A DNA stretch of 64,000 nucleotides, taken from CAIKMD01 sp963803265. GTDB lineage: Bacteria; Pseudomonadota; Alphaproteobacteria; ATCC43930; CGMCC-115725. The notes beneath the pieces were generated by a model. That model searched no databases. It had not been told where the DNA came from and saw only the letters and a program-made list of their open reading frames with translations. This document shows positions 1 to 9,467 of the stretch, piece by piece. A program made the translations under genes and the position numbers. Each line of letters opens with the position of its first letter. The first letter of the stretch is position 1. The stretch lies in the NCBI GenBank assembly GCA_963803265.1, contig CAWDLZ010000017.1, positions 236,514 through 300,513 on the forward strand. The letters run 5' to 3'.

Positions 1-1360
1 CCTTGAGCTTGCCGTCGGGCAACTCGCCCTCGTATTCGTAGTGGAACAGATCCTGCGTGGTGATGACGTCGCCTTCCATGCCGACGATCTCGGTCACCGT
101 GGTGACCCGCCGGATGCCGTCGCGCATGCGGCTGATCTGGAGGACGAGGTGAACCGCCGCCGCGATCTGTTGCCGGATCGCCTTGGGCGGAAGCTGGATG
201 CCCGCCATGCCCACCATGTTTTCGAGCCGGGTTAGCGCCTCGCGCGGCCGGTTGGCGTGGATGGTCGAGAGCGAGCCGTCATGGCCCGTGTTCATCGCCT
301 GAAGCATATCGAGCGCCTCGGAGCTCCGGATTTCGCCGAGGATGATCCGGTCGGGCCGCATTCTGAGCGCGTTCTTGAGGAGATCGCGCATCGTGATCTC
401 GCCGCGCCCCTCGAGGTTGGGCGGCCTCGTCTCCAACCGCACGACATGCGGCTGCTGCAATTGCAGCTCGGCCGCGTCCTCGATGGTGACGATGCGCTCG
501 GTCGGATCGATCATCTGCGACAATGCGTTCAACAGCGTCGTCTTGCCCGAGCCGGTGCCGCCCGAAATCAGGATGTTGAGGCGCGAGCGGGCCGCGATCT
601 TGAGCACGGCGCCCATCTGCCCCGAGATGTTGAGCTGGCGCGCCATGATGTCGAGGGTGATCGACTTCTTGGAAAATTTCCGGATCGAGATCGACGGCCC
701 GTCGATGGCCAAGGGCGGCACGATGATGTTGATGCGGCTGCCGTCGGCGAGGCGGGCGTCGACGAGCGGCGTGGATTCGTCGACGCGGCGGCCGACTTGC
801 GTGACGATCCGGGTCGCGACGCTCATCACGTGCTGGTTGTCGCGAAAATTGACGTCGGTCAGCTCGAGCTTGCCCTTGCGCTCGACATAGACGCGCTTCG
901 GGCCATTGACCATGATGTCGGTAACGGTCTCGTCGGCCAGGAGCGGCTCGATCGGCCCCAGGCCCAGCATGTCGTCGAGCAACATGGTGACGAGCTGCTT
1001 CTGCTCGGCGTGATTGAGCTGGAGCTTCAGCTCGACGATGATTTCCCCGACGACGTCGGTGAGCTGGCGCGCGAGCTCCTCGCGCTCGAGCTTGGCCGCC
1101 ACCTCGGTGTCGATGCGTTGAATGGCGAGGGAATAGATGCGCGGCGCCGCGTCGGCGATGCTGGCGTTGCGCACCGTGATCGGCGCGACCGCCGGAGAGG
1201 GCGCGGCGGGCGGTTGCGGCGCCGACGCGGGCGACTTGGCCGGCGCGGAATTCGGCGTCGCGGCCGGCGAGACCTCCGGCGGGCGATCGGGGCGGCCATT
1301 CAGCGCGCGCAGCCGGTCGTGCAGGCCCCCGTCGCTTTCGACGCCGCGGCGGCCGAACAT
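1..1360 (-). CDS. cpaF: Tad pilus assembly ATPase CpaF/TadA (C-terminus cut by window edge)
   Basis: This is the hexameric secretion ATPase that powers assembly of Tad (Flp) pili on the cytoplasmic face of the inner membrane. Reading leftward from the ATG at 1360, the frame stays open to base 1, giving about 453 codons. A Pro/Ala-rich N-terminus of about 60 residues is followed by the CpaF N-domain and the ATPase core. Visible motifs are Walker A GGTGSGKTT (near 545-570), the Asp-box region RIVTIEDAAELQL, RMRPDRIILGEIR (Walker B region) and the His-box SLSTIHANRP. The start codon overlaps the cpaE stop by one base (TGATG), so the two are translationally coupled. The C-terminal end lies outside the window. 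It is identified from the family motifs and its place after cpaE. Confidence 0.95.
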   Translation of the reverse strand, partial: MFGRRGVESDGGLHDRLRALNGRPDRPPEVSPAATPNSAPAKSPASAPQPPAAPSPAVAPITVRNASIADAAPRIYSLAIQRIDTEVAAKLEREELARQLTDVVGEIIVELKLQLNHAEQKQLVTMLLDDMLGLGPIEPLLADETVTDIMVNGPKRVYVERKGKLELTDVNFRDNQHVMSVATRIVTQVGRRVDESTPLVDARLADGSRINIIVPPLAIDGPSISIRKFSKKSITLDIMARQLNISGQMGAVLKIAARSRLNILISGGTGSGKTTLLNALSQMIDPTERIVTIEDAAELQLQQPHVVRLETRPPNLEGRGEITMRDLLKNALRMRPDRIILGEIRSSEALDMLQAMNTGHDGSLSTIHANRPREALTRLENMVGMAGIQLPPKAIRQQIAAAVHLVLQISRMRDGIRRVTTVTEIVGMEGDVITTQDLFHYEYEGELPDGKLK

Positions 1361-2592
1361 CACGCGCTCCGCTTCAGCCAGCTCGGCAGCGTCGGCAGGA
1401 ACTTCCGCGATAGGAGCGAGCGCTTTCGGGGCTCCTCGGCGCCGCACAGCCGCTTGGCGAAGGCGTCGATTTCCATCGCCGCCTTGCTGTTCCGCAACGC
1501 CGCCGGCAAGGCGGTGCCGGTCGATGACGTCGTCAGCGCGGTCTGCGGCTCGAACGGGATCGCGTAATCGAGCGTCAGGCCGACGACGCGCTCGAATTCC
1601 GAGCGGCCGACCTCGCCGCGATGGGACGCGCCGACCTGGTTGGCGACGATCAGGTGCTTGGCGGCGGGCGACAGCACCTTGTTGAACTCGGCGAGGCGCA
1701 GCGTGTCGCGCGCCGCGGCGAGCGACAGATCGGTCACGACGCCGATCATGGTGCCGATCGTGATCATGCGGCGCACCGCGTTGTCGAGATGGCGGGGCAG
1801 GTCCACGATGATGAAATCGCACTCCGCGCCCAGCACCGTCAGCATCGCGTCGGCGGCGGCGGGCGCGACCTGCGGCTGGTCGATCAGCGGTTCTTCCGCC
1901 GCGAGCACGCGCAGTTGCGGGCTTTCATGCAGCATCGCCGAGCCGAGCAGCCTGCCGTCGATGCGCGCGGGATATTCGAGCGCCTCGCGCAGGCCCGGCC
2001 CGGGCACGAGATCGAGGCTTAGGGCGAGATTGCCGAAATGAAGGTCGAGATCGACGAGCGCGACGTTGCGGCGGTGAAGATGCGCGAGGCACCAGGCGAG
2101 CCCCGCCGCGACCGTGGTCGTGCCGACGCCGCCGCGCGCGCCCATCAGGGTGATGACCTGCGCCTTGCGCGCTTCCTCGGGTCCGCTATGGGCGCGCTTG
2201 CCGCGCCGCAGGGCGCGCTCGAGAATCGGCACCGTGATCGGCTTGGGCAGGTAATCGGTCACCCCGAGCTCGATCAGGTCGCGGTAGAGATTGAGATCGT
2301 CGCGCGTGCCGATCGCGATCACGCTCATTTCCGGCGGGCACAGATCGGCGAGCGCGTAAAGCGCCTTCACCGGATCCTCGGCATCGTCGACATCGACGAT
2401 CAGGAGATTGGGCGCGGCCTGCTGCTGAAGCTGGCCCTGCGCGGCGACGACGCCGCCATCGACGATCGCGGAATTGCGCCAGCGCTGCGCCGCCGCGAAT
2501 TCGCGCACGACCTGGCGGGTCGCCGGGTCGTTGATGCAGGCAAGGAGGCGAGGGCCCGTCAGCGGCGATGTGAGCTGGTCGTCACTGGCCAT
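1360..2592 (-). CDS. cpaE: Tad pilus assembly protein CpaE/TadZ (MinD/ParA-like)
   Basis: A 410-residue polar localisation factor for the Tad machinery. The N-terminal 130 residues form an atypical receiver-like domain (LIVDVDDAEDP, then GVTDYLPKPI with its receiver-like KP). A MinD/ParA-type ATPase domain follows with a deviant Walker A, GARGGVGTTT, near residue 150, the switch motif VDLDLHFGNL and FIIVDLPRHLD. The signature lysine of the deviant P-loop is replaced (GTTT), as is common in CpaE. It lies between cpaD, whose 3' end overlaps its start by 11 bases, and cpaF, which its stop codon overlaps. It acts in the cytoplasm at the inner membrane, probably anchoring the CpaF ATPase complex at a cell pole. 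Confidence 0.93.
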   Translation of the reverse strand: MASDDQLTSPLTGPRLLACINDPATRQVVREFAAAQRWRNSAIVDGGVVAAQGQLQQQAAPNLLIVDVDDAEDPVKALYALADLCPPEMSVIAIGTRDDLNLYRDLIELGVTDYLPKPITVPILERALRRGKRAHSGPEEARKAQVITLMGARGGVGTTTVAAGLAWCLAHLHRRNVALVDLDLHFGNLALSLDLVPGPGLREALEYPARIDGRLLGSAMLHESPQLRVLAAEEPLIDQPQVAPAAADAMLTVLGAECDFIIVDLPRHLDNAVRRMITIGTMIGVVTDLSLAAARDTLRLAEFNKVLSPAAKHLIVANQVGASHRGEVGRSEFERVVGLTLDYAIPFEPQTALTTSSTGTALPAALRNSKAAMEIDAFAKRLCGAEEPRKRSLLSRKFLPTLPSWLKRSA

Positions 2593-3337
2593 TGCCGCTC
2601 CCGCTAGCCGATGGCAGGCCCGATCCGATGCCGGCGAGGCCCGCGGCGGCGGTGGCCGCGCCGGTGGCGCTCGCGGCGGCCGCGTTGCCGCTCTGGTCGG
2701 GGCCGGCGCCGGTGTTGTTGGAGAGCGGGGATTTTCCTTCGCGATAGGTCTGCACCGCGCGGATGCCGGGCTCGGCGTCGGCGGGGCCGGGCGTGCGGCC
2801 GACGGCGAGATCGCGCTTGTCGACGACCATGTCGTATAGGTTGCTGGCGTTGGCGCAGCCGAGATAGCTCGCCGGCGAGTTCAGCATGTCGCCGGTGCCG
2901 AGGGCGGGCCATTGGCCGCAGACCGGCTGCACGGCCACCATCTGCCGCAGCGCGACCGAAACGGTGTTGGGGACGCCCGGCGGCGGTGCGGTGCCGATGT
3001 CGGCGAGGCCCAAGCGCCGCAACGCGGCGATGACGCTCCCGAGCCGCTCCTGGTCCAGGATGCCGCCGCCGGCGCCCAACGCGACCTGGTCGCCGGGGCG
3101 CGCCTCCGCCGACCGCAGGAAATCCCGCAGGCGCGCGGCCTCGCTGGGCGAGAGCGTCGCGACGGCGCCGACGAAATGCACGTCGTGATCGAGCTCGGTC
3201 GTCGTATAGGTGATCCGGTTCGGGTTCTCGGGCTGCGACTTGCCCATGGGATCGCCGGCGGCGCAACCGGCGAGGGCGAGACCGGCGATCATCGCCACGA
3301 CGAGGGCGCGAGCGCCCGGGCGGGAAAAGAAGCGCAT
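2582..3337 (-). CDS. cpaD: Tad pilus assembly lipoprotein CpaD
   Basis: A 251-residue predicted outer-membrane lipoprotein of the Tad system. The start at 3337 is chosen because GAGGTGA sits just upstream, overlapping the cpaC stop. The frame extends further upstream to 3580, but that part runs inside cpaC. The N-terminus MRFFSRPGARALVVAMIAG is a signal peptide ending in the lipobox ALAGC, so Cys is at about residue 23. The conserved CpaD region follows (DHDVHFVG, then CGQWPALG, NFGCA-like YLGCANASNLYDMV and DLAVGR-PGPADA). The Gly/Ser/Ala tail is low complexity. In the family the protein helps assemble or localise the CpaC secretin. The order cpaC-cpaD-cpaE matches the Caulobacter operon. 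Confidence 0.9.
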   Translation of the reverse strand: MRFFSRPGARALVVAMIAGLALAGCAAGDPMGKSQPENPNRITYTTTELDHDVHFVGAVATLSPSEAARLRDFLRSAEARPGDQVALGAGGGILDQERLGSVIAALRRLGLADIGTAPPPGVPNTVSVALRQMVAVQPVCGQWPALGTGDMLNSPASYLGCANASNLYDMVVDKRDLAVGRTPGPADAEPGIRAVQTYREGKSPLSNNTGAGPDQSGNAAAASATGAATAAAGLAGIGSGLPSASGSGNGQ

Positions 3338-3347
3338 CGCCGTCACC

Positions 3348-4919
3348 TCAATCGATCTCGAAGCCGGACGCGCCGGCGGGCGTGGGCTGCGGCGCGAATA
3401 GGCCGGTGGAAGTCGTCGCCGGCGCGCGCGAGCTAGCTGCCGGCGCGGCGGCGGCCGGATCGCCCAGCGCCGGCACGTGGACGAGATCGCCGTGAAGGAT
3501 GCGCTCGGCGTCGGTCGGCGCCTCGAATTTCTCCATCCCGGTCTGGAGCGCGTTCGCGACCGAGACCGGCGCGACGACATAGGGCGTCACGATGATCACG
3601 AGCTCGGATTCGCCGCGCTGGAACGCGGTCGAGCGGAACAGCGCGCCGAGGATCGGCAGATCGCCGAGCCAGGGATAGGCTTGAATTTGCTGCTGGGTCA
3701 TGTTCTGCAACAGGCCGGCGATCACGAAGCTCTGGCCGCTGCCGAGCTCGACCGTGGTGTCGGCCTGCCTCGTGGTGAGCCCCGGAACCGCGACGCCATC
3801 GATGGTGACGCCATGCGCCGGATCGAGCTGGCTCACCTCGGGCGCGACATGCATCGCGATGCGGTTGGCGGCGAGCATGGTCGGCGTGAAGCTGAGGCTG
3901 ATGCCGTATTGCTTCCAGTCGATGGTGATGGCCGTGCCGCTGCCGCTGGCGCCGGTCTGCGGCACCGGAACCGGAATCTCGCCGCCGGCGAGGAAGCTCG
4001 CTTTCTGGCCCGAGACCGTGGTCAGGTTGGGCTCCGCCAGGACGGTGATGAGGCCGTGCTGCTCCAACGCATCGACCAGGACGTTGACATTGACGTTGTG
4101 GTTGCTGAGGCCGGCGAAGAAATTGTTGTTGGTGGCGTTGCCGATGAGCGTCGAATCCTGCGTGTTGAACCCGAAGGCGCCGGTGGTGCTGCTTAAGGCT
4201 TCTCCCGGCAGCAGCGGAACCACCTTGGCCGAGGTGGGCGATTGGTTGCCGATGATCGACGTGCCGGCGCTGACGATGCCGCCGGCGATGGCGCCGGCGT
4301 TGGTGACGCCGCTGGCGACGTTCTCCCAGTTGACGCCGAACTGCTTGAGGACGTTGCGGTCCACCTCGGCGATGCGGACCTGGAGATTGATCTGGTTGGG
4401 CTCGACGAGGGTCAATTTATCGACCAGGTTCGCCGGGCCCGCGACATAGCGGGCGGCGAGCTTGCGGATGTCGTCGCCCTCGGCCGCCGTCTTCACCATG
4501 CCGGTGAGAACGATCGAATCGTTGACGCTCTTGGCTTCGACCGCGCTGCCGGGCACGACCTGGTCGATCTCGCGCTGCAGCCGGTTGACGTCCTGATGCA
4601 CGTTGACGCGGGTATTGAGGAGAACGTTGTCCGACTGGTCGAGCGCGTAGATCGTGGTCTCGCCCGCGCTCTTGCCCATGATGTAGAGCACGCTGGGCGA
4701 TTTCAATTGCACGTCGGCGGTCGTGGGATCGGCGACGAAGACGCTGGTGCAGGGACGGTCGAGCTTGACGATGAGGCCCTTGCCGACATCGACATTGAGC
4801 GTGGCGCCGGTGGGCGACACGACCTGCGGCGCCGCCAGGCCAAGCGCGGCGGGGAAGGCGGCGAACGCAAGGCTCGCGATCAGCAAGAGAGCGAGGATCG
4901 GCCCACGGGTCGTCATCAC
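3348..4919 (-). CDS. cpaC: Tad pilus outer-membrane secretin CpaC/RcpA
   Basis: A 523-residue secretin that forms the outer-membrane channel for the Tad pilus. It has a signal peptide (residues 1-30, ending GLAAPQ), an N-terminal pilus-assembly domain (VGKGLIVKLDRP, then IYALDQSDNVL), a BON-like segment (about 105-175) and a C-terminal secretin domain with VLAEPNLTTVSGQKASFLAGGE and VPGLTTRQADTTVELGSGQS, ending in the usual VIIVTPYVV. The first ATG at 4919 overlaps the cpaB stop as ATGA. The C-terminal 60 residues are Ala/Pro-rich. Length and motif order are normal for the family, and nothing in the sequence suggests loss of function. Confidence 0.94.
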   Translation of the reverse strand: MMTTRGPILALLLIASLAFAAFPAALGLAAPQVVSPTGATLNVDVGKGLIVKLDRPCTSVFVADPTTADVQLKSPSVLYIMGKSAGETTIYALDQSDNVLLNTRVNVHQDVNRLQREIDQVVPGSAVEAKSVNDSIVLTGMVKTAAEGDDIRKLAARYVAGPANLVDKLTLVEPNQINLQVRIAEVDRNVLKQFGVNWENVASGVTNAGAIAGGIVSAGTSIIGNQSPTSAKVVPLLPGEALSSTTGAFGFNTQDSTLIGNATNNNFFAGLSNHNVNVNVLVDALEQHGLITVLAEPNLTTVSGQKASFLAGGEIPVPVPQTGASGSGTAITIDWKQYGISLSFTPTMLAANRIAMHVAPEVSQLDPAHGVTIDGVAVPGLTTRQADTTVELGSGQSFVIAGLLQNMTQQQIQAYPWLGDLPILGALFRSTAFQRGESELVIIVTPYVVAPVSVANALQTGMEKFEAPTDAERILHGDLVHVPALGDPAAAAPAASSRAPATTSTGLFAPQPTPAGASGFEID

Positions 4920-5810
4920 TTCGCGCCTTTCGGGAAGTCGATCGATTTGGTGTCGCTGCCGCGCACGAGGTTGACTTTGTTGTCATCCGAGGGCGCGGCG
5001 TTGAAGTGCGGCAGCAGCCCGAGATCCGTGGCTTCGTTGTCCCAGGTGACGGAAGGCCTGGCCGGCTCGCCCCTGGCGTTGACCTTGACGGGTTTCGGCG
5101 TGCTTTGGGCGATGCTTCGCAGCGTCAGCGACAGCTTGCCCATGTCGGTCACGAGCGCGAGGATCTCGGCCTGCTTCGGCGTCACCTCGAGGGTCGCGCT
5201 TTTCGCCAGCACGGTTTCGTTCGACAAATCGCCCATCTTCTGGTCGATCGCGATGACGCGGATGTCCTCGAGGCACGGTCTCGGTCGCGCGATGCTCGGG
5301 CTCGCCCTGGGTATTGCCGGGGATGGTGGCGGTGAGCAGGACATCGACATGGTCGCCGGGCAGCACCAGCCCGCCGAGGCCGGCACTGGGCTGAAGCTGA
5401 ACCGTCACCGCGCGCGAATTGGGCGACATGACCGCCGACAGAAAGCCGTGGTCGCCCTTCTTGATGAGCCGGTCGTCGGTGATGGGTTCGCCGGCGGCGA
5501 TGCCGGCGCGCACCACCGAGCCGACGAGATCGTCGATCGAGCGGCTGCCTTGCAAGATGTAATCCGGGCTTATGCCGTCGGCCGGCCAGCTCTGCCAATC
5601 GAGATCGTTGGGCTTGAGGAATTGTCCGGCGGGCAAGACCTGCGTCGCGACCAGGATCTGCTTCGACGCCAGGGGCGCCGCGGGCGCGCCGATCTGGCCA
5701 GCGCCGAGGCGCGCCTGTTCGACCCAGGCGCGCACGATCATCGCCGTGGCGAGCGACAACGCGAGCGCTGCGGTCATCAACAGGACGCGACGGAGGGAAA
5801 GAGCGGGCAT
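4916..5810 (-). CDS. cpaB: Tad pilus assembly protein CpaB/RcpC, frameshifted
   Basis: CpaB is a periplasmic, inner-membrane-anchored partner of the CpaC secretin with SAF (antifreeze-like) domains. The N-terminal part starts at 5810 with an anchor MPALSLRRVLLMTAALALS, followed by the SAF region (ILVATQVLPAGQFLKPNDL, then VVRAGIAAGEPI and LLPGDHVDVLL-like). At about 5272 the frame shifts. The upstream half reads TATIPGNTQGEPEHRATETV, and the downstream half resumes as LEDIRVIAIDQKMGDLSNE and runs to the stop at 4916, overlapping cpaC as ATGA. Removing one C from GTGCCTCGAGG on the coding strand restores one frame of about 297 residues, normal for CpaB. This is either a true inactivating frameshift or an assembly error. 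An intact paralogue elsewhere cannot be excluded. Confidence 0.88.
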
Positions 5811-5989
5811 GGGTGATCGCTCGGCTTTTTGCGGATCGACTCAATTCACGACGCACAAAGCGATGCGTGCGAACCGACAAAACTGCGGCATCGAAAATCC
5901 CTCGCCCGCTGACGGTGCTCAGGGGCGATTTTTATGTAGTCTGCTTAACATCCGATGAAGTTCCCCGAGAAGCCGGGGCTCGGCCGCGA

Positions 5990-7096
5990 TCAGTTCGTCG
6001 CGGCTGGCGGCGGCGGCGCGGTTGGCAGAGCGGCGACCGGCTCGCCGGGCTCGGATCCCGTCGAGAGCGCCCGGCCGCCATTCGCGCTGGCGCCGGTGAA
6101 ATGGACGCCGGGCAGGCCGACGGCCGGGACGGGCTCGGCGGTTGCGGCAGCTTCCGTGGGCGCCGCTGGCTTGGCGGCGGACTTCCTGCCCTTGACCGCG
6201 CGGGATGGCGGCGCGTCCGCCTGGCGGACCGGGGAGGGGCGGTAATAAACCGCGAGCGCCTGCTTCAGCCCGGCTTCGTCGATCAGGCCATTCGCCGCTT
6301 TTACCGCCTCATCGGTCTTGCCCAACGCGGTATAGACGAGCGCCAGATTGATGCGGTAGCGGTCGGTTGCCTGCGGCGATAGGACGAGCGACGACAAGGT
6401 GGCCAGCGCGCCCGTCAGGTCGCCGGTCGAGAGCTGCATCAGGCCGTAATTGTTCCGTAACGCCGGATCGTCGGGAGCGACGCCGAGGCCGAGTTCGTAA
6501 TTCTGCCGCGCGAGGTCGTATTGGCCCGCCAGGCTGTAGGCGACGCCGGTGGCGTTGTAGAGCTTGGGGTCGTCCTTGCGGGTCTCTAACGCCATGTTGA
6601 ATTGGTCGAGCGCCGCCGACGCGTTGCCGCGCATCAGATCGAGCTCGCCGAGGCGAAACGCGACTTCCGGGTCCTTGGGCGCCAAGGCCTGGGCCGCGGA
6701 ATAGGCGTTGAACGCGGCGTCGTCGCGGTTGCGCGCAATCTCGGTCTGGCCCAGGCGCGTCTCGGCGGCGAGCGATTTCGGATCGGCCGCGATCGCCTTG
6801 GCATAGCTCGCGGCCGCGCCATCGAGATCTCCCTTGGCGCGCAAGGCATCGCCTTGGCGCACGAGATCCCCGGCCGGATCGCCGCTTTTGCCGACGGGCG
6901 TGCTTGGGAACGCGTGGCCGATCTTGTCCGGCAGCGCGGCGATCTGGTCGAAGGCGTGGGGAACGACCGCCATCGGATTCGGAAACGCGGGCAGGCTGCT
7001 ACAGCCCGATACGGCAAAGCCGAGCGCCGCCAGCGCCAGCCACGGCGTCGCGGCGCTGTGCGTCTTCTTGACCGTGAATTTGCCGAGCAAATACAC
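5990..7096 (-). CDS. TPR-repeat lipoprotein, TadD-like
   Basis: A 368-residue protein with a lipoprotein signal (GFAVSGCSS, Cys at about residue 32) and at least four tetratricopeptide repeats between residues 75 and 230 (for example AKGDLDGAAASYAKAIAADP, LMRGNASAALDQFNMAL and YSLAGQYDLARQNYELGLG). The C-terminal 90 residues are Ala/Pro-rich and disordered. The start is a GTG at 7096 with GAGGT spaced correctly upstream. In Tad loci a TPR lipoprotein (TadD) acts as a pilotin-like assembly factor. This gene lies upstream of cpaB on the same strand, separated by about 180 bases. The Tad assignment rests on the domain type and location; sequence-level orthology to TadD was not tested. Confidence 0.75.
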   Translation of the reverse strand: MYLLGKFTVKKTHSAATPWLALAALGFAVSGCSSLPAFPNPMAVVPHAFDQIAALPDKIGHAFPSTPVGKSGDPAGDLVRQGDALRAKGDLDGAAASYAKAIAADPKSLAAETRLGQTEIARNRDDAAFNAYSAAQALAPKDPEVAFRLGELDLMRGNASAALDQFNMALETRKDDPKLYNATGVAYSLAGQYDLARQNYELGLGVAPDDPALRNNYGLMQLSTGDLTGALATLSSLVLSPQATDRYRINLALVYTALGKTDEAVKAANGLIDEAGLKQALAVYYRPSPVRQADAPPSRAVKGRKSAAKPAAPTEAAATAEPVPAVGLPGVHFTGASANGGRALSTGSEPGEPVAALPTAPPPPAATN

Positions 7097-7187
7097 CCGA
7101 TGACCTCGCGGGAAAATGAGTTGCTTGGCGTCAGTGTCGCATCGACGTGGTTAATGAACGCTGAAGGCGGAAGAATCGGACGAGCGC

Positions 7188-7355
7188 TTAAATCATCGGA
7201 CAAGCGAGGCCGAGCAGCGCGACGCTGCCGACGAGGAGGCCGCCGCCCCAGTTCTGAAGCGCCATGCGATAGGCGGGAAAAATGTCGGAGATCGTGGCGG
7301 CAAAGGCGCCCACGACCAATCCGGCGGTGCCGGCAATGCTCAGCGCGATCGGCAT
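7188..7355 (-). CDS. Small two-segment hydrophobic membrane protein
   Basis: A 55-residue open frame, almost entirely hydrophobic, with two possible membrane segments (about residues 5-22 and 37-52, the latter GGGLLVGSVALLGLACPM) separated by a short polar stretch. A GGGGA Shine-Dalgarno-like sequence precedes the ATG. It lies between the TPR lipoprotein and the interrupted methyltransferase. The size resembles a Flp prepilin, but the Flp processing motif (Gly before Glu-Tyr) is absent, so I do not call it a pilin. No function is recognised. Confidence 0.5.
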   Translation of the reverse strand: MPIALSIAGTAGLVVGAFAATISDIFPAYRMALQNWGGGLLVGSVALLGLACPMI

Positions 7356-7833
7356 GCATGTCCCCGAAGGTCCGATGAATTGGAGCGTTATGCGCCCGGC
7401 GCCGTAAAGATTTCGCTGCGGCCATCGTCGCGCCCGCCGCTCGAGCCGCCGGCCACTCCGCTTAACCTTCGGCGAAAAGCTCGCTAAATTGACGAGGGTC
7501 GGCCCATCCAGAGCAGAGAAGCGCCCCGCATGCCCAAGGCCCGCTCGTTCCATGTCCGCGAACACGATTGGCTGTCGCACGACTACGTCGATCGCTGGAT
7601 CGACGGGGACGTGACGCGCGACGCCGAGCGCCGCCCGATCCTGCGCAAGATGATGTCTTTCGCGCCCTTCGCCGCGGGCGATCCCATTCGCGCGCTCGAC
7701 GTGGGCGCGGGTTACGGCGTCGTCACCGAGGAAGTCTTGCGCGCTTTTCCGAAGGCGCAAGTGACCTGGCAGGATTACTCGCAACCGATGCAGGACCACG
7801 CCCGCGAGAAGCTGGCCAAGTACGGCGACCGGC

Positions 7834-7837
7834 TTAG
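7834..7837. repeat. Target site duplication TTAG (left copy)
   Basis: TTAG directly precedes the left terminal repeat at 7838 and is repeated at 9464-9467 after the right terminal repeat. Keeping one copy restores the methyltransferase reading frame. Confidence 0.85.
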
Positions 7838-9463
7838 CCGTTTGTATTCACGAGCGTAGCGCGATTTTCGGCGCACCACGATTCTTTTGAAGTGTGACAA
7901 GGCTGATCCATCGCGTTCGTTACGACGCTGATCGGGATTTTATTGGGTCGAGGGCTGGAGGTTGCGGGAAGGGTTCGGCGGGGCACATCGCCCCGTGGGT
8001 CATGGTCCCGCAGCGGCGAAGCGGCCGGCGAGCAGCCGGAAGATCGCTGCGTCCGGGCAAGCTGTCGGCAGCCAGAGGCGAATTCGAGCGGCGCCCTCGA
8101 CGACGCGGGCGGCGATCTTGATCAGCCGCAATCGCAGCGTCGTGAACTCGGCCGTTCTCCAAGAGGAACGCTTGGGCGCGGCAGCGCGCAGAGTGAGAAG
8201 CAGCCAATAAGCCGCCGTGTGCAGGATGAGGCGCATCTGATTGGCCCGCGGGTCACGGCACGACGTACGATCCGAGGCGAGCTGGGCCTTGTGTAGCTTG
8301 ATGAAGTTCTCCGCTTGGCCGCGGCCACAGTAGACTGTCTCATAGAGATGCTTGGCGCTGCCCTTGAGCGAGGTGACGACGTAACGGACATCGAGGCCGA
8401 GCTTCGTCGCCTCGATCCGGGCGACGACACGGCGCTGTCTTTGCCAACTCTTGGCGCCGTAACGCAGCGTCGCTCCAGCGGCGCAGCTTCTCGGTTCCGG
8501 TCACCGCGCGCTCGACGCACACCGCGTCGGCAACCGACCGGATCATGCCGGCGAGCACCGGGTTGCCGCCGAAGCCGAAGATGTAGCCAATCCCATTGGC
8601 TTCGCACCAATCCATCGCCTTGACTCGACCGTAGTGGCTGTCACCGCGCACCAGGATGTCAACCTTCGGCCAGTGCCGGCGAATGCGGGCAATGACATGC
8701 TTCAGGATCGTGCGCACTTCGATCCCGCCCGGCGTCTTGCCGCTGCGCAGGATGACGGCAACGGGCTTGCCGCTCGTCCCCTCGTAGATATGGATCGGCA
8801 GGAAGCAGCGTTCGTCGTAATGCGCGTTGAACAGCGATAACTGCTGCCGGCCATGCACCGCGTCGAAGGTGTCGTCGATGTCGAGAATAATCGAAGCCGG
8901 CGCCCGCGCGTAACTGGCACAGAACTGATCCACCAGCGCCAGCATCAGTCGCGCGATCTCGATCCGCGACGGCGCATTCTCCAACCGCGACATGGTCGGT
9001 TGCGCGCACAGCGCCTCGCCGCTTCCCGGTGCTCGGCCCACCGCCATCTTGAATACCGGGTCGTCCCGCAGTTTGTTGCAGTCGTTGGCGTCCTCGTACC
9101 CCGCCGCGATCGCAAACATCCGAAGCCGCAGCATCTCCTCGACCGTGTGATCGATGCGATCGGAATCACGGCGATCCTTCAGGCAGGTCGCGAGGCGCGC
9201 TGCAACGCCCAGATGCCGCTCGACCCCGCGCAGCAGCAGCACGCCCGCATCCGACGACAGCATCCCGCCGTCGAAAGCTACGCTCACTTTCTTGCGGCAA
9301 ATCGCTGGCAGGGAAAACGGCAGGAGGTTATCTTTGTTCATGGCGGATGTGGCGCTCCGTGATCGCGGCTTCGACTCTGTCCTGACAACAGAATCATGCT
9401 CGCAATCAGCGGCTTACGCTACATCCGCCAGCCTACAATCGCTCCCGTCGTGAATAAGGCGGG
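7838..9463 (-). mobile_element. IS1380-family insertion sequence (1626 bp)
   Basis: Terminal inverted repeats are visible. The left end at 7838-7853 reads CCGTTTGTATTCACGA, and the right end, read inward from 9463, is CCCGCCTTATTCACGA. They share the inner TTCACGA and the outer CC. A 4-bp direct duplication TTAG flanks the element (7834-7837 and 9464-9467), which fits the 4-bp duplications of IS1380. One transposase gene fills the element on the minus strand. The element splits a methyltransferase gene. Length and transposase type agree with the family. Confidence 0.9.
8000..9341 (-). CDS. IS1380-family transposase, frameshifted
   Basis: This is the DDE transposase of the element. The N-terminal part starts at 9341 (MNKDNLLPFSLP), with VAFDGGMLSSDAGVLLLRGV, the first catalytic Asp region ASIILDIDDTFDAVHGRQ and the second ILVRGDSHYG. 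Near 8440-8500 the frame shifts by one base. The remaining C-terminal half continues as YGAKSWQRQRRVVARIEA and carries the third catalytic region YCGRGQAENFIKLHK, ending at 8000. The total of about 447 codons is normal for IS1380. Whether the shift is a real inactivating mutation or a sequence error cannot be told here. If real, this copy cannot move on its own. Confidence 0.88.
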
Positions 9464-9467
9464 TTAG
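9464..9467. repeat. Target site duplication TTAG (right copy)
   Basis: This is the right-hand copy of the 4-bp duplication created by the IS1380-family insertion. Its partner is at 7834-7837. Confidence 0.85.

Noticed and set aside
4242..5816. A 524-residue plus-strand open frame across cpaB/cpaC
   Set aside because: Shadow of cpaC and cpaB on the opposite strand.
7188..7355. Calling the 55-residue membrane protein a Flp pilin
   Set aside because: Size and location fit, but the prepilin processing Gly and following Glu-Tyr motif are missing.
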